From positions 1,550,001 through 1,614,000 of the forward strand of contig NZ_CP018812.1 in assembly GCF_001922345.1 (NCBI RefSeq): a DNA stretch of 64,000 nt. The letters run 5' to 3'. A program made the position numbers and the translations under genes. Every line of letters begins with the position of its first letter. The first letter of the stretch is position 1. Source of the DNA: Paraburkholderia sp. SOS3 (GTDB lineage: Bacteria; Pseudomonadota; Gammaproteobacteria; Burkholderiales; Burkholderiaceae). The notes below the pieces were generated by a model that worked only from the letters and a program-made list of their open reading frames with translations, had not been told where the DNA came from and ran no database searches. Shown piece after piece: positions 1 to 8,475 of the stretch.

Positions 1-1241
1 ATGCGGAAGGTTTGCCCGCGGGCCGGCAATTCACGGACGCGTTCGGCGAGGTGCATGCGCCGTTTGCATTGTCGGCCAACCCAGCCTACGGTTTTCAGGG
101 CTGCTCGTTCGCGGACCCCGATCATGCGTATGATGCGGGCCGGGTCCACCTTGCCAACGGCGCGATGAACGGCTTCCTGCTCACGCCCGATACGAACCAG
201 ACGCGCGGCGACCTGCTGCCGATCGGCTTCTTCCAGCAGGCGGACCTCGATTTCTATCGGAACGCGGTGCCGCTCTATACGGTTTGCGACTACTACATGA
301 GCGGCATTCTCGCGGACACGTTTCCGAATCGCGTGTATCTGCATAGTGGCGAAACGGACCGCCTCAGCGATACGCTCGATACGTCGCAGCTACCGACGAT
401 CTGGGACCGGCTCGACGCGAAGGGCATCACATCGGCCTACTATTTTCACGACGTGCCGTTCACCGCGCTATACGGCGCGCGTTATGTGGGCCGCTCGAAG
501 CTCTTCAGCGATTTTCTGTCCGATGCGGCCGCCGGTTCCCTGCCGTCGTTCTGCATGGTCGACCCGAGTTTCGGCGGCGAAGCGCAGGGCATCTCGAACG
601 ACGACCATCCGCACGCGGACGTGCGCAATGGCCAGGTGCTGCTCGGGCAAATCTACGAGGCGTTGCGCTCGAGTCCGACGTGGAGTTCGACGCTCATGAT
701 CGTGGTCTACGACGAGTGGGGCGGGTTCATGGAGCACGTCGCGTCGCCGCTCAAGCCCGTATCCGCGGCGGAGCAGGCGCTCGGCAACGACGGACGCCTG
801 GGCTTGCGTGTGCCGTGCATGCTGCTCGGTCCGCGCGTGAGCGCGAATCAGGTTGCGCGCTATCCGTTCGATCCGAGCTCGATTCATCAATTGCTCCAGT
901 GGCGTTTCGGTCTTGACCCGCTCGGCGTGCGCGCGAGCGATCCGACCACGTTCAACCTTGCGTACGCGCTCGATCTGACCCATCCGCCGCGCACCGATGC
1001 GCCGCCAGTCGCCGTTGCGCAGGGGCCGTTCGGCGCGGCGTGTCCGCTCGTGCCCGCGGGTGGCAGCGGCATCGGCTCGATCGACAATGCGCAGCAGACC
1101 GGCGTGCCGGCGTCGGGTACGGCTGCATCCGGTACGGCGGCATCGGGTACGACGGCTTCGGGCGAACTCCAGCGGAGCGTGCCGGGCGGCCGCTTTTCCG
1201 ATTTGCGTGCGAAGGCGACGGCGCTTGGCTTTCCGCAATAG
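1..1241 (+). CDS. Phosphoesterase family protein (phospholipase C / acid phosphatase-like), 5' truncated by window edge
   Basis: The reading frame is open to the left edge, so the N-terminus and the usual early catalytic NTxxH region lie outside the window. About 412 residues are visible. They read as the PF04185-type phosphoesterase fold: SNDDHPHADVRNGQ about half way along, then VVYDEWGGFMEHV, which carry Asp/His metal ligands of this family. Such enzymes hydrolyse phosphomonoesters or phospholipids, usually in the periplasm or outside the cell. The last 90 residues after the fold are low complexity and include a short ASGTA repeat encoded by a 15-bp tandem repeat. Substrate cannot be told from sequence. 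The family call is firm, the choice between acid phosphatase and phospholipase C is not. Confidence 0.85.
   Translation, partial: AEGLPAGRQFTDAFGEVHAPFALSANPAYGFQGCSFADPDHAYDAGRVHLANGAMNGFLLTPDTNQTRGDLLPIGFFQQADLDFYRNAVPLYTVCDYYMSGILADTFPNRVYLHSGETDRLSDTLDTSQLPTIWDRLDAKGITSAYYFHDVPFTALYGARYVGRSKLFSDFLSDAAAGSLPSFCMVDPSFGGEAQGISNDDHPHADVRNGQVLLGQIYEALRSSPTWSSTLMIVVYDEWGGFMEHVASPLKPVSAAEQALGNDGRLGLRVPCMLLGPRVSANQVARYPFDPSSIHQLLQWRFGLDPLGVRASDPTTFNLAYALDLTHPPRTDAPPVAVAQGPFGAACPLVPAGGSGIGSIDNAQQTGVPASGTAASGTAASGTTASGELQRSVPGGRFSDLRAKATALGFPQ
1110..1169 (+). repeat. Short in-frame 15-bp tandem repeat (ASGTA units)
   Basis: Three to four imperfect 15-bp units, of the form GCGTCGGGTACGGCT, run through the 3' end of the phosphoesterase gene. 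They encode a flexible Ala-Ser-Gly-Thr linker. Because the period is a multiple of three, unit number can change without a frameshift. Confidence 0.75.
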
Positions 1242-1310
1242 CGCGCGCGGCGAGGAATCTTCGATGACGGGCTTGCACATAGCAGGGCCATATCTGCTAT
1301 CGTCGCGGGC

Positions 1311-2240
1311 ATGCCGCCAATCATATCGATATCCAATCTATCCAAGACCTACGCATCCGGCTTCCACGCGCTCAAAGGAATCAACCTGTCGATCGGGCGC
1401 GGGGAAATCTTCGCGTTGCTCGGGCCGAACGGTGCGGGCAAGACGACGCTGATCAGCATCGTCTGCGGGATCGTCAGGGCATCCGCCGGGTCCGTCGTCG
1501 TCGACGGGCATGATATCCAGCACGATTACCGCGCCGCGCGCGAGCTGATCGGCCTCGTGCCGCAGGAGCTCACGACCGATGCGTTCGAAACCGTGTGGGC
1601 CACCGTTTCGTTTAGCCGCGGCCTGTTCGGCAAGCCGAAAAACCCCGCATACATCGAAAAGGTGCTGCGCGACCTCTCGTTGTGGGAGAAGCGCGATAAC
1701 CGCATCATGACGCTGTCGGGCGGCATGAAGCGCCGCGTGCTGATCGCGAAGGCGTTGTCGCACGAGCCGCGCGTGCTGTTCCTCGACGAGCCGACCGCGG
1801 GCGTCGACGTCGAGTTGCGGCGCGACATGTGGCGCCTCGTGCGTTCGCTGACCACGAGCGGTGTGACGGTGGTGCTGACCACGCACTACATCGAGGAAGC
1901 GGAGGAGATGGCCGATCGCATCGGCGTCATCAACGCTGGCGAAATCGTGATCGTGGAAGAGAAGCGGGAACTGATCCGCAAGCTCGGCAAGAAGCAGTTG
2001 CGATTGCATCTCGAAGCGCCGCTTGGCGTGGTCCCCGCGGCGCTGGCCGACTATGGGCTCGAAATCGCCAACGGCGGCGCCGAACTCGTCTATACCTACG
2101 ACTCGGAGCGCGAGCGCGCTGGCATCGCCGCGCTGCTCAACGACCTGAACCATGCGGGCATCCGCTTCAAGGACCTGCAGACGTCGCAAAGCTCGCTCGA
2201 AGATATCTTCGTGAGCCTCGTGCGAGGGCAATCATCATGA
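1311..2240 (+). CDS. ABC transporter ATP-binding protein (DrrA/NodI-like)
   Basis: This 309-residue nucleotide-binding subunit belongs to an ABC-2 type exporter. Walker A GPNGAGKT is at residues 38-45, the signature LSGGMKRR at 135-142, and Walker B LFLDEP with the following TAGVD at 156-166. The H-loop follows as [15 protein letters not shown]. The C-terminal 80 residues resemble the regulatory extension of DrrA/NodI-like ATPases. The stop overlaps the start of the permease by four bases (ATGA), so the two are translationally coupled. Substrate is unknown. Proteins of this class export drugs, polyketides or polysaccharide components. The start has only a weak ribosome site. Confidence 0.93.
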   Translation: MPPIISISNLSKTYASGFHALKGINLSIGRGEIFALLGPNGAGKTTLISIVCGIVRASAGSVVVDGHDIQHDYRAARELIGLVPQELTTDAFETVWATVSFSRGLFGKPKNPAYIEKVLRDLSLWEKRDNRIMTLSGGMKRRVLIAKALSHEPRVLFLDEPTAGVDVELRRDMWRLVRSLTTSGVTVVLTTHYIEEAEEMADRIGVINAGEIVIVEEKRELIRKLGKKQLRLHLEAPLGVVPAALADYGLEIANGGAELVYTYDSERERAGIAALLNDLNHAGIRFKDLQTSQSSLEDIFVSLVRGQSS

Positions 2241-2998
2241 ACCTGCATGCGATCCGCGCGATTTACCGCTTCGAAATGGCGCGCACCGGGCGCACGCTGA
2301 TGCAAAGCATCGTCGCACCCGTCATTTCCACCTCGCTTTACTTCGTCGTGTTCGGTGCGGCGATCGGCTCGCGTATTCGAGAAGTCGAGGGCGTCAGCTA
2401 CGGCTCGTTCATCGTGCCGGGGCTCATCATGCTGTCGCTGTTGTCGCAGAGCATTTCGAATGCGTCGTTCGGCATCTATTTTCCGCGCTTCACGGGTACC
2501 ATTTACGAGCTGCTTTCGGCACCCGTGTCGTATCTCGAGATCGTGATCAGCTATGTCGGTGCGGCCGCAACGAAGTCGATCATTCTCGGGCTCATCATTC
2601 TCGCGACGGCGGGACTGTTCGTACCGCTGCAGATTCAGCATCCGCTGTGGATGGTGCTGTTTCTCGTGCTGACTTCGGTCACGTTCAGTCTGCTCGGTTT
2701 CATCATAGGCATCTGGGCCGACAACTTCGAGAAGCTGCAGATCGTTCCGCTCCTCATCATCACGCCGCTGACTTTCCTCGGCGGCAGCTTCTATTCGGTC
2801 GCGATGCTGCCGCCGGGCTGGCGCATCGTGGCGCTGTTCAACCCGATCGTGTATCTGATCAGCGGCTTCCGGTGGAGCTTTTATGGGCTTGCCGACGTGA
2901 GCGTCGCGATCAGCCTCGGCATGACGGCCCTTTTTCTCGCGGTGTTTCTCGTGGTCATCGCGTGGATCTTTAAAACGGGCTATCGCCTCAAGTCGTAG
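2237..2998 (+). CDS. ABC-2 type transporter permease
   Basis: A 253-residue inner-membrane protein with about six hydrophobic segments. The conserved ABC-2 membrane region includes a stretch near [18 protein letters not shown], the typical loop before the last two helices. It starts inside the stop codon of the ATPase gene, so ATPase and permease form one exporter. The next gene starts 82 bases downstream and is unrelated by family, so the exporter is a two-gene unit. Cargo is unknown. Confidence 0.93.
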   Translation: MNLHAIRAIYRFEMARTGRTLMQSIVAPVISTSLYFVVFGAAIGSRIREVEGVSYGSFIVPGLIMLSLLSQSISNASFGIYFPRFTGTIYELLSAPVSYLEIVISYVGAAATKSIILGLIILATAGLFVPLQIQHPLWMVLFLVLTSVTFSLLGFIIGIWADNFEKLQIVPLLIITPLTFLGGSFYSVAMLPPGWRIVALFNPIVYLISGFRWSFYGLADVSVAISLGMTALFLAVFLVVIAWIFKTGYRLKS

Positions 2999-3079
2999 TA
3001 GGATGGACATTCGTCGCGGGCCTGCTGCGCTGGTTGCAGGCCTGTCCGCCTTCGCCATGCTCCGTCGCGAGGTGCCTCC

Positions 3080-4297
3080 ATGGCTCTCAAACCGTCACGA
3101 CCGCTGCGTCTGTTCGCGGAACATCTTCGCGAACGGCGCGTCAGTCTGACCGAGCGATGGATGAGGGCCGTGTTCAACGATGCGGATCTGTCGGAGTCGG
3201 ACCGCCTTACGTACGAACAGCTGGCCGATCACGTTCCTTCCATTCTCGAAGAACTCTGCAGCGCCTTCGAAGATCAGGATCTCGACCAGGTCGAGCCGTC
3301 GATCGAACAGGACGCGAAACTGCATGGCAGGCTGCGCTGGAAGCAGGGCTATCGCATCGACGAACTCGTGCGCGAACTCGATTTGCTGCGGCAGGTGTTG
3401 TTCGGTGCGATCTTCAACTACGCGGAACAGTATCCGGCGTTTTCGCGGCGTCACGAGGAACGCGCGCGGCATTTCATCGACGAGGCGATCAGTTTCGTGA
3501 CGCTCACGTCGATCCGCGAGGTCATGACCGAGCGCGACCGCAAGATCGACGAATACACGGGCCGGCTCGAACGCGCGAATCATGAACTGCTGCTCAAGCA
3601 GAAGCTCGTCGGCGAATTGTATGAATCGCGGATGCAGCTCACGCGCAGCGTCGTGCACGATCTGCGCAACTTTCTCAATGTGTTTTCGATGGCGTTGCAG
3701 ATGATTGCGCGCGCGCCGGCAAAGACCGATGCGGCGCTCGCGCTCGCTAACCGGCAGGTCGGCGACATGAAGACGCTCGTCGACGAACTCGTCGAATATT
3801 CGATCGTGCTCGGCGATACGAATCCATTCGCCACCGAGGCCATCGATCTGCGCGCGCTGTTCGACGAACTGGTGGCCTCGTGCGGCCCCACGGTGGAAGC
3901 GAAAGGCTTGCGCCTCGTGCAACGGTTCGATCGCGAACTGGGGACGATCGTGTCGAACCGGCTCAAGCTCAAGCAGATCGCACTCAATCTGTTGTCCAAC
4001 GCGGCCAAGTACACGAAGGCGGGTGAGGTCGAACTCGATATGCACGCGTGCGGCGAGATGCAGTGGTGCCTGCGGGTGTCGGACACCGGCGTCGGGATCG
4101 GTGCGGCCGATCAGGAGCGCGTCTTCAAGGAATTCGAGCGCGCAACGCACGAGGATGTGCCGGGCGTCGGGCTCGGGCTCGCGATCGTGCGCGAACTGTG
4201 CCGCACGCTGCATGGAGATCTGCGATTTGCGTCGCACGAAGGCGAGGGGACGACGTTCGAGATTATTTTTCCGCTGCGGCTCGATACGGACGGGTGA
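3080..4297 (+). CDS. Sensor histidine kinase with RsbRD_N-like N-terminal domain
   Basis: This 405-residue cytosolic kinase has no membrane segment. Residues about 10-150 form an all-helical domain like the RsbRD/RsbT-coantagonist N-terminus. The dimerisation/phosphoacceptor helix follows with SVVHDLRN (His193). The ATPase domain has ALNLLSNAAKY (N-box) near 301-311, DTGVGIG (G1) near 335 and GVGLGLAI (G2) near 365. A GAGGTG ribosome site precedes the ATG. No response regulator is adjacent, so the partner is elsewhere, or the protein works through another output. It follows the ABC exporter on the same strand and a strong terminator closes the unit. Confidence 0.9.
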   Translation: MALKPSRPLRLFAEHLRERRVSLTERWMRAVFNDADLSESDRLTYEQLADHVPSILEELCSAFEDQDLDQVEPSIEQDAKLHGRLRWKQGYRIDELVRELDLLRQVLFGAIFNYAEQYPAFSRRHEERARHFIDEAISFVTLTSIREVMTERDRKIDEYTGRLERANHELLLKQKLVGELYESRMQLTRSVVHDLRNFLNVFSMALQMIARAPAKTDAALALANRQVGDMKTLVDELVEYSIVLGDTNPFATEAIDLRALFDELVASCGPTVEAKGLRLVQRFDRELGTIVSNRLKLKQIALNLLSNAAKYTKAGEVELDMHACGEMQWCLRVSDTGVGIGAADQERVFKEFERATHEDVPGVGLGLAIVRELCRTLHGDLRFASHEGEGTTFEIIFPLRLDTDG

Positions 4298-4352
4298 TGC
4301 GCTTCATGCTGCGGTGCGGATGCGGTTGATACGCAAAGTGGAATTCAAACGA

Positions 4353-4384
4353 GAAAGGCCGGGTATTTCACCCGGCCTTTCTTT
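4353..4384. terminator. Bidirectional intrinsic terminator
   Basis: A 12-bp perfect stem (GAAAGGCCGGGT / ACCCGGCCTTTC) with a 5-nt ATTTC loop is followed by TTTA. It separates the rightward histidine kinase gene from the leftward transporter genes and can serve both. Confidence 0.9.
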
Positions 4385-4411
4385 ATTCGTTCAAGCGAAG
4401 CGGTCGTGCGC

Positions 4412-4540
4412 TCAGCCGAACAGCTTGACTGCCTGCAGTAGCGTGTTGGTCACGCCCCATGCGAGCGGAATCAGCACATACAGCCAGAAGATAATGAGCA
4501 GGCCCTTGTTGGACGGATGCTCCTGAGTCGTGGTGTTCAT
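4412..4540 (-). CDS. Small membrane protein, probable MFS transporter small subunit
   Basis: A 42-residue ORF, MNTTTQEHPSNKG followed by one hydrophobic helix (LLIIFWLYVLIPLAWGV) and a short amphipathic tail. It lies 10 nt downstream of the larger MFS gene on the same strand. A clear ribosome site (AGAGGA) sits in that gap. The single-helix layout and position immediately 3' of an OFA-family transporter match the tiny peptides that I recall being annotated as MFS small subunits in Burkholderiales. Its role (stability or transport partner) is inferred. It is followed by the bidirectional terminator. Confidence 0.75.
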   Translation of the reverse strand: MNTTTQEHPSNKGLLIIFWLYVLIPLAWGVTNTLLQAVKLFG

Positions 4541-4550
4541 AAGGTCCTCT

Positions 4551-5954
4551 TTATTTCTCGGCGGCCAGTTGGGCTTCGGTCATATGGTGCTTGTCGTCGA
4601 CGCGTTTCACGAGCAGGTTGCAGATGAAGCCGACCACGAGCAGCACGGCCATCAGGTGCACGGTCAGCGTGTACGCATCGGCTTTCGCGACGCCGTGTGC
4701 GACTTCGTACGCACGAATGTAGTTCACGAGCACCGGGCCCGCCACGCCTGCCGCGGCCCATGCGGTCAGCAGACGGCCGTGGATGCCGCCGACGAAAGCG
4801 GTGCCGAACATGTCGGCAAGATACGCCGGCACGGTCGAGAAGCCGCCGCCGTACATCGACAGGATCACGCAGTACGACAGCACGAAGAGCGCGATATTGC
4901 CCGAATCCGCGAAGGTCGGCACGAAGTAGTACAGCACCGCGCCGAGCACGAAGAAGATGAAGTACGTGTTCTTGCGGCCGACCCAGTCCGACGCCGACGC
5001 CCAGATGAAGCGGCCGCCCATGTTGAACAGCGACAGCAGGCCGACGAAGCCGGCTGCGGCCGCGGCCGTCACCGTGCTCTTGAAGCTCTCCTGAATCATC
5101 ACCGACGCCTGGCCGAGAATGCCGATGCCGGCCGTCACGTTCAGGAACAGCACGAGCCAGATCAGGTAGAACTGGGGCGTCTTGAGCGCCTGGTCGATAT
5201 GCACGTGGTTGCGCGTGATCATCTTCGTCGTCGTGGTCGCGGGCGGCGTCCAGCCGGCCGGCTTCCAGTCCGCCGGCGGCACGCGGATCGCGAGCGAGCC
5301 GATCGTCATCGAGATGAAGTATGCGATGCCGAGCACGACGAACGTTTCGGCGACGCCGATGCTCGTGGCGCTCTTGAAGTGATTCATCAGCGCCACCGAC
5401 AACGGCGCGGCAATCATCGCGCCGCCGCCGAAGCCCATGATCGCCATGCCGGTCGCCATGCCGCGGCGGTCCGGGAACCAGCGGATCAGCGTCGAGACCG
5501 GCGAGACGTAGCCAAGACCGAGGCCGATGCCGCCGATCACGCCGTAGCCGAGATACAGCAACCAGATCTGGTGCGTCCACACGCCGACTGCGGAAACGAG
5601 GAAGCCGCCGCCGAAGCAGCATGCGGCAGTAAACATCGTGCGGCGCGGGCCGACGTGCTCGAGCCACTTGCCGGCGAATGCGGCCGACAGGCCGAGAAAC
5701 ACGATCGCGAGCGAGAAGATCCAGCCCAGCGTGGTCAGCGTCCAGTCGTCCGGTGCGGACTGCGTAATGCCGATCACCTTCGTCAGCGGTCCGTTGAACA
5801 CGGAGAATGCGTAGGCCTGACCGATACACAGGTGCACGGCGAGGGCGGCCGGCGGCACCATCCAGCGCGAGAAGCCTGGGCGGGCGACAGTTGCCTGCTT
5901 AGAAAAGAACGAAGGCGCGCCGGATTTATCGCCGGGCTTTGTAATACTGCTCAT
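4551..5954 (-). CDS. OFA-family MFS transporter (oxalate/formate antiporter family)
   Basis: A 467-residue inner-membrane carrier with 12 predicted helices. The first helices carry the family pattern QAYAFSVFNGPLTK, and the loop between helices 8 and 9 reads GRFIWASASDWVGRKNT, as in the OFA (YhjX/OxlT) family. The Arg equivalent to OxlT Arg272 is present (GGRF), but the helix-11 Lys that binds oxalate in OxlT is replaced: the site reads TAWAAAG, not TAKG. It may therefore carry another carboxylate such as formate, pyruvate or glyoxylate. It is transcribed with the 42-residue peptide downstream. Upstream lies a long AT-rich regulatory region shared with the divergent gntR operon. Confidence 0.85.
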   Translation of the reverse strand: MSSITKPGDKSGAPSFFSKQATVARPGFSRWMVPPAALAVHLCIGQAYAFSVFNGPLTKVIGITQSAPDDWTLTTLGWIFSLAIVFLGLSAAFAGKWLEHVGPRRTMFTAACCFGGGFLVSAVGVWTHQIWLLYLGYGVIGGIGLGLGYVSPVSTLIRWFPDRRGMATGMAIMGFGGGAMIAAPLSVALMNHFKSATSIGVAETFVVLGIAYFISMTIGSLAIRVPPADWKPAGWTPPATTTTKMITRNHVHIDQALKTPQFYLIWLVLFLNVTAGIGILGQASVMIQESFKSTVTAAAAAGFVGLLSLFNMGGRFIWASASDWVGRKNTYFIFFVLGAVLYYFVPTFADSGNIALFVLSYCVILSMYGGGFSTVPAYLADMFGTAFVGGIHGRLLTAWAAAGVAGPVLVNYIRAYEVAHGVAKADAYTLTVHLMAVLLVVGFICNLLVKRVDDKHHMTEAQLAAEK

Positions 5955-6494
5955 GTGGTCGGTCTCCGATGGGGTGCGTCTTGCTCGTTATCGGTCGTCG
6001 GCTGTTTAACTTGAGGGTTTTTGACGCGACGGCCTGTTATCGGACCAAAAAGCGGACCCAAAAAACTCATGAATAGCATATGCAGGTAGATTGCATATGA
6101 CGGCGCGCCGCACAAACGCCGTCGTGCCGATTTGCGAGACAATATTGTGTGCGGTCGCGGTTGGCAATATGAAGTCAGGAAACATATTACTGATGCGCCG
6201 CGATCATGATGCGATGCGGAATTTCAAGGCTGCGTAAGGCGATTGTTGGTGTGCCTGGATGCGTGCCGAATGGGTGATGTCGCTATTTTGCAGTGCAGCG
6301 AAACATCGAACATGGCACGTATGATCAATGTGTTTTACCTAATCTGGCGTGCACGGCGGGCGCTCGCATGTTAGGTTTTTCACCGAGTTCAAAAAGCAAC
6401 AACCCTTGATATACTACATACAAAGTTATTGACGTATGTCGCAGCGCAGCATATGATTGAGTCATTCTGAACACTCAATCGTATGGAGCTTGAA
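5955..6494. promoter_or_regulatory. Divergent regulatory region between OFA transporter and gntR operon
   Basis: About 540 bases without a convincing gene, distinctly more AT-rich than the flanks. The heptamer GCATATG occurs at 6076-6082, 6093-6099 and 6449-6455. A GntR-type site lies at 6407-6421. An 8-bp perfect inverted repeat, GATTGAGT at 6455-6462 and ACTCAATC at 6473-6480, stands directly before the small-ORF start and could form a leader hairpin. Confidence 0.55.
6407..6421 (+). promoter_or_regulatory. Predicted operator for the adjacent GntR regulator (degenerate copy)
   Basis: TGATATACTACATAC matches 12 of 15 positions of TGATATATCACATAC found in the sucC/frc intergenic region. It overlaps a plausible -10 (TATACT, 6410-6415) with TTCAAA (6388-6393) 16 bp upstream. 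This placement suggests autoregulation of the small ORF-gntR operon. Confidence 0.55.
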
Positions 6495-6719
6495 ATGGAT
6501 TTCGTATCTCTGGCGCTGCTTGCCGTTGGTTTCGTGGGTCTCGGCGCTGCCGCGACCGTTTTGCTGACTAATATGGTTCCGCTGCATGTTGCATCGCTCG
6601 CCGCGAAGCACGGTCGGTACGCTGGCCTCGCGGGCGCTCATGGCGACGCGATCGTGCAGGCACCGGTCCGTGCATCCGTTAAGAAAGAGGCGATGAATGT
6701 CGTCGGAACTTCAAACTGA
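6495..6719 (+). CDS. Small membrane protein preceding gntR
   Basis: A 74-residue ORF. MDFVSLALLAVGFVGLGAAATVLL gives one transmembrane helix, followed by a short polar tail. I chose the ATG at 6495 because GGAG stands 6 bases before it; the in-frame ATG at 6483 lacks a ribosome site. Its 3' end overlaps the gntR start by 23 bases, which implies translational coupling. I do not recognise a family. Position upstream of the regulator suggests a sensory or transport accessory role, but this is only inference. Confidence 0.5.
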   Translation: MDFVSLALLAVGFVGLGAAATVLLTNMVPLHVASLAAKHGRYAGLAGAHGDAIVQAPVRASVKKEAMNVVGTSN

Positions 6720-7419
6720 AAACGTAGTGGCCTCGCCGTTGACGCTGGCGCTGCAACCTATCAATGCGAGCGCCAGCTTGCGCGACCAGGCCTATGCGAT
6801 GTTGCGCCAGGCGATTGCCGACGCGGACATCTATCAGTCGAAGGACGAAATACGGCTCGACGAGCGTTTGCTTAGCGAAACGCTCGGCGTGAGCCGCACG
6901 CCGGTGCGTGAAGCGATGACGCTGCTCGAGCAGGAAGGCTTTCTGCGCATGGTGCCGCGGCGCGGTATCTATATTGTGCGCAAGAGCAAGCGCGAAATCG
7001 TCGAGATGATCCAGATGTGGGCGGCGCTCGAGAGCATGGCCGCGCGCCTCGCCACGTTGCATGCCACCGACGAGGAAATCGCGCGGCTGCGCCATATGTT
7101 CGACAGCTTCCGCGACACGACGCCGGCCGAGCATATCGCCGAATATTCGGACGCGAATATCGCGTTTCATCAGGCGATCGTCGAGTTGTCGAAGTCGCAG
7201 ATGATTCTCGAGACGATCAAGAATGTCTTTATTCATGTGCGCGCGATTCGCCGGCTGACGATCTCGCAGAGCGACCGCGCGTCGCGCTCGATCGTCGATC
7301 ATCTGCGCATTATCGAGGCGCTCGAACAGCGCGATACCGAACTCGCCGAGCGGCTCGTGCGGCAGCATTCGCTCGATCTTGCGGACTTCATCGAGGCGAA
7401 TTGCGATTTTCTTGATTGA
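6697..7419 (+). CDS. GntR-family transcriptional regulator (FadR/FCD subfamily)
   Basis: A 240-residue regulator. The N-terminal winged helix (residues about 28-95) contains LDERLLSETLGVSRTPVREA, the standard GntR recognition helix. The C-terminal FCD domain, all helical, holds the metal/effector ligands D..H and later H positions (DANIAFHQAIV, IVDHLRIIEAL, VRQHS). Such proteins bind short palindromes and respond to organic acids. It sits between the transporter and sucCD/frc, and repeats of one palindrome lie in all the relevant promoters, so I infer it controls this locus. The start has GAAAGAGG 6 bases upstream. Confidence 0.92.
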   Translation: MSSELQTENVVASPLTLALQPINASASLRDQAYAMLRQAIADADIYQSKDEIRLDERLLSETLGVSRTPVREAMTLLEQEGFLRMVPRRGIYIVRKSKREIVEMIQMWAALESMAARLATLHATDEEIARLRHMFDSFRDTTPAEHIAEYSDANIAFHQAIVELSKSQMILETIKNVFIHVRAIRRLTISQSDRASRSIVDHLRIIEALEQRDTELAERLVRQHSLDLADFIEANCDFLD

Positions 7420-7470
7420 GCGATTGATCGTCGCGAGAGTGCGTCGCGCTGCTGCGTGGAAGGAAGAAGG

Positions 7471-7504
7471 AAAGCCAGCGGGTGGATCGCCCGCTGGCTT
7501 TTTT
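7471..7504 (+). terminator. Intrinsic terminator after gntR
   Basis: A 12-bp stem AAAGCCAGCGGG / CCCGCTGGCTTT with a 7-nt loop and six T residues ends the gntR transcript. The leftward sucD gene converges on it. Confidence 0.92.
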
Positions 7505-7595
7505 GCATCTGCGAACCCGCTTGTTTCGTTATATTCGTGAAAGGCGTATCTATTCGTGCGCCCTTGTTGTCTACCTGCTCGCTAGTGCTCGCCGG

Positions 7596-8474
7596 TCAAA
7601 GCCCACGCAGCGCCTGCACCATCGTTTCACCAAGCGCCGCCGGCGATTGCGAGACGTGAATCCCCGCTGAGCGCATCGCGTCGATTTTCGCGCTGGCCGT
7701 TCCCTTGCCGCCCGAGATGATCGCGCCCGCGTGACCCATGCGGCGGCCCGGCGGCGCACTGGTGCCGGCGATAAAGCCGACCACCGGCTTTTTCGTGCGC
7801 GCCTCCTTGAGAAACTGCGCGGCGTCTTCTTCGGCGGAGCCGCCGATCTCGCCGATCATGATGATGCCGTGCGTATCGTCGTCGGCGAGAAACATCTCGA
7901 GGCAGTCGATGAAATTCGTCCCGTTCACCGGATCGCCGCCGATGCCGATGCAGGTGGTTTGTCCAAGGCCCGCGGCCGTGGTTTGCGCCACCGCTTCATA
8001 GGTCAGCGTGCCCGAACGCGATACGACGCCGATCTTCCCCGGCCGGTGAATATGGCCGGGCATGATGCCGATCTTGCATTGCCCCGGCGTGATCACGCCG
8101 GGGCAGTTGGGCCCGATCAGGCGCGTGTCCGAGCCGGCGAGCGCGCGCTTGACGCGCACCATGTCGACGACGGGAATGCCTTCGGTAATGCAGACGACGA
8201 GCGGCACGTGCGCGTCGACGGCTTCGAGAATCGCATCGGCGGCGACGGGCGGCGGCACATAAATAACCGATGCGTTCGCACCCGTCGCATCGACGGCATC
8301 GGCGACGGTATCGAACACCGGCAGCCCGAGATGCATCGAGCCGCCTTTGCCCGGCGTCACGCCGCCGACCATTTGCGTGCCGTACGCGAGTGCCTGTTCG
8401 GAATGGAAGCTGCCTTGCGACCCGGTGAAGCCCTGGCAGATCACTTTGGTATTGTGGTCGATCAGAACGGCCAT
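7596..8474 (-). CDS. sucD: Succinate-CoA ligase-type alpha subunit (NDP-forming)
   Basis: A 292-residue alpha subunit of the succinyl-CoA synthetase family: CoA-binding Rossmann domain ([13 protein letters not shown] near residue 12) and ligase domain with the phospho-histidine loop GHAGAIIS near residue 250. Start chosen at [10 protein letters not shown], one nucleotide after the beta-subunit stop (TGAcATG), so both subunits are coupled. A catabolic copy inside an oxalate locus is unlikely to be the housekeeping TCA enzyme. It could activate succinate or malate (as in the MtkAB malate-CoA ligase of methylotrophs), which sequence alone cannot decide. Confidence 0.9.
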   Translation of the reverse strand: MAVLIDHNTKVICQGFTGSQGSFHSEQALAYGTQMVGGVTPGKGGSMHLGLPVFDTVADAVDATGANASVIYVPPPVAADAILEAVDAHVPLVVCITEGIPVVDMVRVKRALAGSDTRLIGPNCPGVITPGQCKIGIMPGHIHRPGKIGVVSRSGTLTYEAVAQTTAAGLGQTTCIGIGGDPVNGTNFIDCLEMFLADDDTHGIIMIGEIGGSAEEDAAQFLKEARTKKPVVGFIAGTSAPPGRRMGHAGAIISGGKGTASAKIDAMRSAGIHVSQSPAALGETMVQALRGL

Positions 8475-8475
8475 G

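Noticed and set aside
4530..6014. 494-codon open frame antisense to the OFA transporter
   Set aside because: Composition is His/Arg/Asp/Ala-rich as expected from antisense of GC-rich codons; the opposite strand encodes a clear 12-helix transporter.
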